Shown one piece after another: positions 1 to 4,678 of a DNA stretch of 6,497 nt (the stretch's first letter is position 1; every line of letters starts with the position of its first letter). This DNA comes from Opitutus sp. GAS368 (GTDB lineage Bacteria > Verrucomicrobiota > Verrucomicrobiae > Opitutales > UBA953). The notes beneath the pieces were generated by a model, which had not been told where the DNA came from, ran no database searches, and saw only the letters and a program-made list of their open reading frames with translations. The stretch spans positions 1 through 6,497 of the forward strand of contig CALQQQ010000067.1 in the NCBI GenBank assembly GCA_943332745.1, read 5' to 3'. Both the position numbers and the translations under genes were made by a program.

Positions 1-166
1 CCCAGATGAAGCCCCAGCCGTGGACCTTGCTGGCGGCGTCAGCCGGGAGGTTGAACTGGGCCCAGAGGAACCAGGGGACCACGGTCAGCGAGAGGAGAGC
101 CGTCGCGATCAAGAAGATGGAGGTCACCCATTCGATGCGGTAGATAGGGAAGTTTTTGAACTTCAT
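1..166 (-). CDS. Membrane protein N-terminus, possibly fatty-acid (acyl-CoA) desaturase family; partial
   Basis: An open frame reads from an ATG at 166 down to the window edge, giving 55 residues without a stop. It begins MKFKNFPIYRIEW. A hydrophobic segment at about residues 16-36 ends in VVPWFLW and looks like a first transmembrane helix; it is followed by a polar stretch and a tryptophan-rich HGWGFIW. A short basic and aromatic lead, then a helix ending in a VP-aromatic-LW motif, resembles the start of bacterial acyl-CoA desaturases. Those are diiron membrane enzymes that place a double bond in fatty acyl chains. The diagnostic histidine boxes would lie outside the window, so the family is a guess from the N-terminus; another multi-pass membrane protein is possible. 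No Shine-Dalgarno motif precedes the ATG (the transcript has a C-run there). It lies 131 bases downstream of the 145-residue gene on the same strand. Confidence 0.5.
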   Translation of the reverse strand, partial: MKFKNFPIYRIEWVTSIFLIATALLSLTVVPWFLWAQFNLPADAASKVHGWGFIW

Positions 167-253
167 AGTAGGGGGAGAAAGTAGACCAACCCCCCGATGA
201 GGCGAGAGCAATCAACCACCCTAAATCGGCTAAAAAGTGCGTCTAAATTCGCT

Positions 254-279
254 TTTTCGGGAACCTTATTCCCGGAAAA
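254..279. other. Imperfect hairpin between two minus-strand genes
   Basis: Arms TTTT-CGGGAA (254-263) and TTCCCG-G-AAAA (269-279) pair around a 5-base loop, with one bulged G. The hairpin begins 18 bases beyond the stop of the 145-residue gene. No U-run follows the stem on either strand, so it is not a textbook intrinsic terminator; it may slow termination or protect the 3' end. The rest of the 131-base spacer (167-297) shows an A/T-rich patch around 215-257 but no convincing promoter hexamers. Confidence 0.3.
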
Positions 280-297
280 CGCGCGGAGCCTCTTCGC

Positions 298-735
298 TTA
301 GTCGCGACGACGGCGACCGATTGAATTCTTCACCGGAATAATGCGCACAGGTTCGCGCGTCTTGATCCAGAGATCGCTCTCCTTGAAAAGTTTTCCGGAG
401 ATGCTCTGCACGGCATCACCGAACGACTCGACCGGCAGGCGCTGTCCCTTGGGCGATTCGTTGAAGGCCTTGGCGACCTCGACAATTTTGGCGGAGACTT
501 CCTTGGGGTCATCGTCCTCGAGCAGCTGGACAATCCAGCCGGTGAGATCCTTGGGCAGGCCTTCCTCAGGTTCGCTGACCAGGACGAGCATCTGCTTCTT
601 CGCCGGCTTCTCGCGCTCGACGGAATCCTCGGCCACGGCGTCGCGGATCTGGTTGAGGATTTCGGCGGCAACGCGCACATCGACCCCGCTTGCTTTGAGG
701 ATCTTCTGGACGACTTCGATATCTACCTTGGCCAT
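298..735 (-). CDS. Hypothetical protein, 145 aa, no recognised domain
   Basis: I do not recognise this family. The chosen start is the ATG at 735 (MAKVDIEVVQK). An in-frame GTG at 792 would add 19 residues (MLRITPASLAGVVG and so on) that look like translated spacer and would run close to the repeat at 804-885. The protein looks soluble, with no signal peptide or membrane helix. Residues 1-35 look helical and amphipathic; 36-47 are a charged linker. A likely beta strand, KKQMLVLVSEPEEG (46-59), is followed by DLTGWIVQLLEDDDP (63-77), a helix at about 78-92, and FNESPKGQRLP (91-101). The C-terminus has a strand-like DLWIKTREPVRIIPV (121-135) and ends in a basic IGRRRRD tail that could touch nucleic acid. 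Codon choice is GC-rich like the neighbours, which suggests a real gene. It lies divergently from trmB and upstream of the partial membrane protein gene. Confidence 0.65.
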   Translation of the reverse strand: MAKVDIEVVQKILKASGVDVRVAAEILNQIRDAVAEDSVEREKPAKKQMLVLVSEPEEGLPKDLTGWIVQLLEDDDPKEVSAKIVEVAKAFNESPKGQRLPVESFGDAVQSISGKLFKESDLWIKTREPVRIIPVKNSIGRRRRD

Positions 736-803
736 AGGCCCCCAAGAGACTCCAACCACCCCAGCGAGGGAAGCCGGAGTTATTCGCAACACGGTAAAGC
801 CCG

Positions 804-885
804 CATTTTCAGGTCCCAGGTCTCAGCAGCCAGGAGCCAGGTTCGGGCTTTCGGGTTCAGGTTCGGGGCCCGGGACCTGAAAATG
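804..885. repeat. 82-base inverted-repeat element (copy 1)
   Basis: Perfect 14-base arms CATTTTCAGGTCCC (804-817) and GGGACCTGAAAATG (872-885) enclose a 54-base interior. The interior carries AGGTTCGGG twice, at 839-847 and 859-867. The element shares two segments with the larger element at 3344-3570. Positions 808-827 match 3392-3411 at 18 of 20 bases, and GGCCCGGGACCTG at 867-879 recurs exactly at 3453-3465. It is non-coding and could fold as a long hairpin in DNA or RNA. Confidence 0.8.
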
Positions 886-887
886 GA

Positions 888-926
888 TTCCGCCAGCTGC
901 CACCCGGGGCTGCCACCCGCCACCCG
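888..926 (-). repeat. 39-base GGTGGC-rich module, inverted copy of 3299-3337
   Basis: Read on the minus strand, this matches 3299-3337 at 35 of 39 positions by direct alignment. It directly abuts the inverted repeat at 804-885. Internally it is built from GGTGGC(A/G) units. Read on the minus strand, the order is module then palindrome, the same order as in the 3299-3570 copy. Confidence 0.75.
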
Positions 927-990
927 TAACGGCTTCTATCCCCCATGCTCCATACTCAATAGCCTCATTCAACTCAGCCCTCCATTCTGC

Positions 991-1017
991 CATCCGTCAT
1001 CTGTCATCTGTCATCCG
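991..1017 (+). repeat. Tandem 7-base repeat (GTCATCT)
   Basis: CATCC-GTCATCT-GTCATCT-GTCATCC-G gives three near-perfect 7-base units. It is a simple-sequence tract in the trmB upstream spacer, with no visible coding role. Confidence 0.7.
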
Positions 1018-1057
1018 CCCGCTTGCCTCCCTCCCTCTTTCCCTCTTAACCCCCCTC

Positions 1058-1666
1058 GTGCCGGAACACACCAAAGTCATGGGCAAGGAATGGGCCGACG
1101 CCCGCCGGGCAGCCAACGTGGCCCGTCTGGCCGCGACCCTGGCCGACGCCTTGGTCGGCAGGACGGGCATCACCTTCGAGCTGGGCTGCGGACACGGACA
1201 CTGGCTGGCCGCTTACGCCGCCGCTCATCCCGGCGAATTCTGCGTGGGTATCGACCTGATCACGCACCGCGTCGAGCGCTCCGTCCGCAAGCAGACACTA
1301 GGTAAACTCGACAACGTCATCTTCCTAAAAGCCGAAGCGATGGAGTTCCTCGAAGCACTCCCACGCGATATCGTGCTGCGCAAGGTCTTCATCCTGTATC
1401 CGGATCCGTGGCCGAAGAAGAAGCACCACAAGAACCGCTTCATCAACGCCGAGAGCCTCGACCTGCTAGCCAAGCGCGCGGCCACCGGCACACGGCTGCA
1501 CTTCCGGACCGACGACGCGGATTACTTCAGTTGGACAAATGAATTCCTCGCCGCACACGCCCGCTGGCAGGTGACGCCTGGCGTCCCATGGCCGTTCGAG
1601 CAGAAGACGTTCTTCGAAGAGCGGATGAAAGATAAGCGCGACGTCATCGCAGACCTCGCGGATTGA
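1058..1666 (+). CDS. trmB: tRNA (guanine-N7-)-methyltransferase TrmB
   Basis: TrmB transfers a methyl group from S-adenosylmethionine to N7 of guanine 46 in the variable loop of tRNAs; it acts in the cytoplasm. The SAM-binding motif I is ELGCGHGHW (41-49), with the acidic GID following at 64-66. The family signature YPDPWPKKKHHKNRF (114-128) is intact. HFRTDDADY (148-156) and TFFEERMKDKR (184-194) match the conserved C-terminal substrate region. At 202 residues it is close to the short end of the family. The GTG at 1058 gives MPEHTKVMGKEW; the ATG at 1079 (MGKEW) is an alternative that drops seven residues. Neither has a Shine-Dalgarno motif, and a pyrimidine-rich tract precedes both. pyk follows on the same strand 100 bases later, so the two may be co-transcribed, though they have no shared function. 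Confidence 0.96.
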   Translation: MPEHTKVMGKEWADARRAANVARLAATLADALVGRTGITFELGCGHGHWLAAYAAAHPGEFCVGIDLITHRVERSVRKQTLGKLDNVIFLKAEAMEFLEALPRDIVLRKVFILYPDPWPKKKHHKNRFINAESLDLLAKRAATGTRLHFRTDDADYFSWTNEFLAAHARWQVTPGVPWPFEQKTFFEERMKDKRDVIADLAD

Positions 1667-1766
1667 TTCTGCTCATATACCTTCTGATAAGTGTCTCATC
1701 AGGAGTAGGTAAGAGTACCTAATGCTTTCCCTTGCCTTGCAGGGCTTCATTCCTAGTCATTAAGAC
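1667..1766 (+). other. Spacer between trmB and pyk with two small stem-loops
   Basis: CTGAT (1684-1688) pairs with ATCAG (1698-1702), and TAGGTA (1706-1711) pairs with TACCTA (1716-1721) around an AGAG loop. Neither is followed by a U-run, so they are not clear terminators. A TAA at 1761-1763, in frame with pyk, fixes the pyk start downstream. No clear promoter or ribosome-binding site is visible. Confidence 0.4.
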
Positions 1767-3206
1767 GTGAAGTCCTTCCGTCACACTCGCATTACTTTCA
1801 CCATCGGTCCAGCCACCGAATCGGAGGCCCAGTTGGAAGCGATTATCAACGCGGGCGCTAACGTAGTCCGCCTCAACATGGCCCACGCTGACCACGCCTG
1901 GGTTCGCACCACCGTCGAACGCGTCCGGATGGTCAGCCGCCGCATGAAAAAGGAACTTGGCGTGATGATGGACATCAAGGGCCCGGAGATCCGGACCGGC
2001 GCCCGCAAGGAATCCACCCAGCTCACCGTGGGGCAGGTCGTCGACGTCACTGGCTCGGACACCGCCCAGGCTGAAGGTGAGATCCTCGTCATCCCCACCA
2101 ATTACCCGAAGATGATCAGTGCTGTGCCCGTGGGCGGCGTCGTCTTGGTCGACAACGGTCTGATTCAGCTTCGCGTCCTTGAACAGAAGATGGATCGCCT
2201 CCGCTGCAAGGTCGAGCAGCCCGGCCCTCTCGGCAGCCGCCGCCACATCAACCTTCCCGGCGTCAAGGTCGACCTCCCTGCCCTCACCGACAAGGACCGC
2301 GCTGACGTCGCCGTCGGTTGCGAAGTCGGTGTCGACTTCTACGCCCTCTCGTTCGTCCGCGAGGCCGCCGACGTCTACGCGCTGCGCACGTTACTCGCTC
2401 AACACGAGTCCAAGGCGCACATCATCTCGAAGATCGAAGACCAATCCGCGATCGAACATCTCGGTTCGATCCTTGAGGCTACCGACGCACTCATGGTCGC
2501 CCGCGGTGACCTCGGCATCGAGATCCCTTACGAGACCTTGCCGCTCATCCAACGCCGCGCGGTCGCTATGGCCATCGCCTGCCGCAAGCCGGTGATTGTC
2601 GCCACGCACATGCTGGAATCGATGATCCACAACCCGGTCCCGACCCGCGCCGAAGTGACTGACGTCTCGAACGCGGTGCTCGAGATGGCCGACTCGGTCA
2701 TGCTCTCCGGTGAGACCACCACGGGCAAGCACCCCATCCGCTGCGTCGAGGTGATGACCCGCATCGCCAAGACGACCGAGAACGAGCTCCCGCGTGTGCT
2801 TTCGCCTGAACAACCCAACGAAACTCCGAAGATCAAGCTCCTCCGCGCCGCCGCCGGGCTCGCCCAGGACCTTGGCCACACGGGAATCATCGCATTCACG
2901 CGCAATGGCGACGTGCCTCGCACCCTTTCCTCCCTTCGCACCGTGGGTTGCCCAATCTACGCGTTCATGGAAGAAGAACACGTGCACCGGAAGATGAGCC
3001 TCCTCTGGGGCGTCGAGTCCTTCCAGACGAAGTTCGCGCCCAAAGCCGAGGACAACATCACGCTGGCGCTCATCCGTCTACGCGACGAAGGCTACTGCGT
3101 GCCCGGCCAGATGCTCGTCATTGTGACCAACGTCATTCTCGGCCCGACCGTCATCGATTCCGTCCAGCTCCGCTGCGTGCCGGCCATCGAAGCACCGAAG
3201 GTGTAA
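1767..3206 (+). CDS. pyk: Pyruvate kinase
   Basis: Pyruvate kinase converts phosphoenolpyruvate and ADP to pyruvate and ATP, the last step of glycolysis, in the cytoplasm. At 479 residues it has normal bacterial length. The A domain opens with RHTRITFTIGPAT (5-17). DIKGPEIRTG (69-78) leads into the B domain, which closes near NLPGVKVDLPALTDKD (162-177). The catalytic region has IISKIED (219-225; Lys222 and Glu224), MVARGDLG (243-250; Asp248) and VATHMLES (278-285; Thr280), then PTRAEVTDVSNAV and MLSGETTTG. A C-terminal domain follows (about 350-479), including GIIAFTRNGDVPRT and LLWGVESF. Start: the GTG at 1767 is forced, because an in-frame TAA sits two codons upstream and the conserved N-terminus begins at once. 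Odd points: the usual N-x-S-H is N-M-A-H (37-40), DTKGPE is DIKGPE, and ATQML is ATHML. No Shine-Dalgarno site is seen. Confidence 0.97.
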   Translation: MKSFRHTRITFTIGPATESEAQLEAIINAGANVVRLNMAHADHAWVRTTVERVRMVSRRMKKELGVMMDIKGPEIRTGARKESTQLTVGQVVDVTGSDTAQAEGEILVIPTNYPKMISAVPVGGVVLVDNGLIQLRVLEQKMDRLRCKVEQPGPLGSRRHINLPGVKVDLPALTDKDRADVAVGCEVGVDFYALSFVREAADVYALRTLLAQHESKAHIISKIEDQSAIEHLGSILEATDALMVARGDLGIEIPYETLPLIQRRAVAMAIACRKPVIVATHMLESMIHNPVPTRAEVTDVSNAVLEMADSVMLSGETTTGKHPIRCVEVMTRIAKTTENELPRVLSPEQPNETPKIKLLRAAAGLAQDLGHTGIIAFTRNGDVPRTLSSLRTVGCPIYAFMEEEHVHRKMSLLWGVESFQTKFAPKAEDNITLALIRLRDEGYCVPGQMLVIVTNVILGPTVIDSVQLRCVPAIEAPKV

Positions 3207-3209
3207 CGA

Positions 3210-3237
3210 GGTAGGGGCAGCACCACGTGCTGCCCTA
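3210..3237 (+). repeat. GGTAGGG-headed hairpin repeat, AGCAC body (copy just after pyk)
   Basis: The head GGTAGGG (3210-3216) runs into a perfect 9-bp stem, GGGCAGCAC (3215-3223) and GTGCTGCCC (3227-3235), around a CAC loop. It starts four bases after the pyk stop. The same head, loop and AGCAC/GTGCT core occur on the minus strand at 5882-5907, where two compensating changes (G/A on one arm and C/T on the other) keep the stem paired. Unlike that copy, no U-run follows, so termination here would be weak or factor-assisted. Confidence 0.8.
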
Positions 3238-3238
3238 G

Positions 3239-3282
3239 GTGCAAAGGTGCAAATCGGCCTGCGGCCTGTGCAAAGGTGCAAA
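3239..3282 (+). repeat. Direct repeat of GTGCAAAGGTGCAAA
   Basis: The 15-base unit occurs at 3239-3253 and again exactly at 3268-3282, each itself a doublet of GTGCAAA. The 14 bases between contain a CGGCCT doublet. It is non-coding simple sequence. Confidence 0.8.
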
Positions 3283-3298
3283 AGTGGGATGCAAGCTT

Positions 3299-3337
3299 CG
3301 GGTGGCGGTTGGCAGGCCCAGGTGGCAGGTGGCGGAA
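3299..3337 (+). repeat. 39-base GGTGGC-rich module
   Basis: This matches the minus strand of 888-926 at 35 of 39 bases. It precedes the concentric inverted repeats by only six bases, so module and palindrome occur in the same order at both sites. Confidence 0.75.
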
Positions 3338-3343
3338 GTTTTA

Positions 3344-3570
3344 AACTCAAAGGGAAACCGGAGACCGGATGATTGGCTGGGGGCACATAACTTCGGGTCC
3401 CAGGTCTCGGCTACAGGTTCAGGTGCGGGTGCGGGTACGGGTGCGGGAATCAGGCCCGGGACCTGTACCCGCACCTGAACACCTGAAACTGATACCCGAC
3501 GGCCGAGACCAGGGACCCGAAAATGAATCTGCCGCAGCATCCTTTCCGGTTTCCGGTCTCCCCTTGAGTT
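3344..3570. repeat. 227-base element of three concentric inverted repeats (copy 2)
   Basis: Three pairs of arms are nested around one centre. The outer arms are 3344-3369 and 3545-3570 (23 of 26 paired, with AACTCAA/TTGAGTT ends and CCGGA repeats). The middle arms are 3392-3411 and 3502-3521 (19 of 20). The inner arms are 3417-3430 and 3467-3480 (14 of 14, GTTCAGGTGCGGGT). The inner left arm overlaps a 6-base tandem repeat (3425-3448), and GGCCCGGGACCTG lies at the centre. It contains no gene. It could extrude as a cruciform, fold as a long RNA hairpin and stop transcription from both sides. Confidence 0.85.
3425..3448 (+). repeat. Four 6-base units (GCGGGT-type)
   Basis: The units are GCGGGT, GCGGGT, ACGGGT and GCGGGA in tandem, inside the left inner arm of the concentric element. 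They allow more than one register of pairing with the right arm; for example 3428-3438 can also pair with 3465-3475. Confidence 0.7.
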
Positions 3571-3594
3571 AGCTGCCTTCCCAATCGCCACCTC

Positions 3595-4464
3595 CTAACC
3601 ACCTATCTGAAAATACCTTCGCGCCAGCGCCTGCGTACCAGAATCCCCTTCGCCGGCCGCGACGACCTCGCCGTAGAGTTTCGCGGCTAGCTCGAGGCCG
3701 GGTAGCCTGATACCCTGCTCCTTACAGACGTCCAGGGAAAGGCCGATGTCCTTGACGAAATGCTTCACGTAGAAGCCCGGGGCAAAGTCGCCCTTGAGCA
3801 CGCGCGGCGCGAGGTTGAGCAAGGCCCAGCTCGAAGCGCCGCCGCCGGAGATTGAGCGGAGCGTGGTCTCGAGATTCAGGCCCGTGGCGTGGGCGAACGC
3901 CAGAGCTTCGGACATCGCAATCATGCCGGACGCGATGCCGATCTGGTTGGCGAGCTTGCAGAGCTGACCGGTGCCGGGACCGCCCTGGAGGACGATTGTC
4001 TTGCCCATCGCGGCGAAAAGCGGCTGGGCGAAATCATAATCCTTCTGGGCCCCGCCGACCATGATGGTGAGCGTGCCTTCGCGTGCGCCTCGGTCGCCAC
4101 CTGAGACCGGAGCGTCGAGCGGGCCGAAACCCTTGGCTGCAGCCTCGGTGGCCAGCGAGCGAGCGAGCGCCGGGCTCGAGGTGGTCATGTCGATGAGCAC
4201 GCAGCCCGTCTTCGCCGTGGACATGAAACCCTGCGGGCCACGCCAGACTTCCTCGACGTCGTTCGGGTAGCCGACCATCGAGATCACCGCGTCGACACCT
4301 TTGGCGGCGTCGGCTGGCGAGGCGGCCCACTTCGCGCCGAGCACGAAGAGGTCATCGGCCTTGGCTTTCGTGCGGGTGTAGACCGTGACCTCATGGCCGG
4401 CCTTGAGCAGGTTAGCCACCATGCTCTTACCCATCACCCCAGTGCCGACGAACGCGATTTTCAT
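3595..4464 (-). CDS. NAD(P)-dependent 3-hydroxyisobutyrate dehydrogenase / glyoxylate-succinate semialdehyde reductase family protein
   Basis: This is a beta-hydroxyacid dehydrogenase of 289 residues, the family's usual size. The family interconverts small beta-hydroxy acids and their semialdehydes, or reduces glyoxylate-type substrates, in the cytoplasm. The Rossmann domain opens at residue 1 with MKIAFVGTGVMGKSM, giving the GxGxxG loop at 7-12. YTRTKAK (29-35), with a basic residue after strand 2, hints at NADP preference. The substrate loop is DAPVSGGDRGAREGTL (117-132). The catalytic-lysine motif is GTGQLCKLANQ (164-174; Lys170, Asn173). A second family motif, KHFVKDIGLSLD (234-245), contains Lys238 and Asp239. 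The ATG at 4464 is chosen because the dinucleotide fold begins there; an upstream in-frame start at 4575 adds 37 atypical residues and crosses repeat sequence. No Shine-Dalgarno site is seen. It is divergent from xseA and convergent with pyk. The exact substrate cannot be read from sequence. Confidence 0.93.
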   Translation of the reverse strand: MKIAFVGTGVMGKSMVANLLKAGHEVTVYTRTKAKADDLFVLGAKWAASPADAAKGVDAVISMVGYPNDVEEVWRGPQGFMSTAKTGCVLIDMTTSSPALARSLATEAAAKGFGPLDAPVSGGDRGAREGTLTIMVGGAQKDYDFAQPLFAAMGKTIVLQGGPGTGQLCKLANQIGIASGMIAMSEALAFAHATGLNLETTLRSISGGGASSWALLNLAPRVLKGDFAPGFYVKHFVKDIGLSLDVCKEQGIRLPGLELAAKLYGEVVAAGEGDSGTQALARRYFQIGG

Positions 4465-4533
4465 ACGGTGAGTGAAAGGAAGGAAAGGCCCGGAGGCAAA
4501 CTGGGAGACAAACCACACGGCAGTGAGGATTGC

Positions 4534-4628
4534 CTTGGGTAGGGACGGCTCTCCGAGCCGTCCGAACGCGAGCAAATCAGATTCTCATCGGGCGAACGGC
4601 GGGCTCGGAGAGCCACGCCCTACCCAAG
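4534..4628. repeat. Inverted pair of GGTAGGG-headed hairpin repeats upstream of xseA
   Basis: The left copy has head CTTGGGTAGGG (4534-4544) and a 9-bp stem, GGACGGCTC (4543-4551) with GAGCCGTCC (4555-4563), around a TCC loop. The right copy is reversed: GGCTCGGAGAGCC (4602-4614), then CCCTACCCAAG (4618-4628). The two copies can pair with each other or fold separately. They fill the middle of the 214-base spacer (4465-4678) between two divergent genes, where promoters for both must lie. Outside them I see a purine run, GTGAAAGGAAGGAAAGG, near 4472, but no clear promoter hexamers. Confidence 0.85.
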
Positions 4629-4678
4629 ACATCCCGAGACCGCTTGCCCTCCCCCGACGAATCCCCGAGCCTGTCGCC

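Larger units (their letters stand above)
736..1057. other. 322-base repeat-rich spacer between divergent genes
   Basis: No coding region is credible here. From left to right it holds the inverted repeat at 804-885, a CCACCC/GCTGCC-rich module at 888-926, a mixed stretch at 927-990, a tandem 7-mer at 991-1017 and a pyrimidine tract (CCTCCCTCCCTCTTTCCC) just before the trmB start. Promoters for both divergent genes must lie in or near it, but I could not identify convincing -35/-10 pairs. Confidence 0.7.
3207..3594. other. 388-base non-coding spacer between convergent genes, filled with repeats
   Basis: This separates the 3' ends of pyk and the minus-strand dehydrogenase. It contains, in order, a GGTAGGG-headed hairpin (3210-3237), a GGTGCAAA repeat pair (3239-3282), the GGTGGC-rich module (3299-3337) and the concentric inverted repeats (3344-3570). 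Frames that are open across it are only low-complexity peptides made from these repeats. Being between convergent genes, it must contain the ends of both transcripts. Confidence 0.75.

Noticed and set aside
341..880. 179-codon plus-strand frame over the hypothetical gene and inverted repeat
   Set aside because: It is Ser/Thr-rich, runs through the non-coding inverted repeat at 804-885, and opposes a better minus-strand frame with plausible protein composition.
991..1017. Possible CRISPR-like array in the spacers
   Set aside because: The repeats are 6-8 base tandem units without unique spacers of constant length, and no cas genes are present.
883..1305. 140-codon plus-strand frame overlapping the start of trmB
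   Set aside because: It begins in low-complexity spacer and then runs out of frame through trmB; the peptide is Pro/Arg-rich.
1684..1721. Riboswitch or attenuator upstream of pyk
   Set aside because: Only two short stems (5 and 6 bp) are visible, with no conserved aptamer core and no terminator U-run.
2391..2987. 198-codon minus-strand open frame inside pyk
   Set aside because: It is antisense to conserved pyruvate kinase motifs, is His/Asp/Gly-rich and shows no recognisable domain.
3239..3478. 79-codon plus-strand frame downstream of pyk
   Set aside because: Its peptide (GSGAGAGTGAG-type) is simply translated tandem repeat and inverted-repeat sequence.
4472..4678. N-terminal extension of xseA to an upstream ATG
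   Set aside because: The 69 added residues translate the inverted hairpin repeats and do not resemble the XseA N-terminus, which starts properly at 4679.
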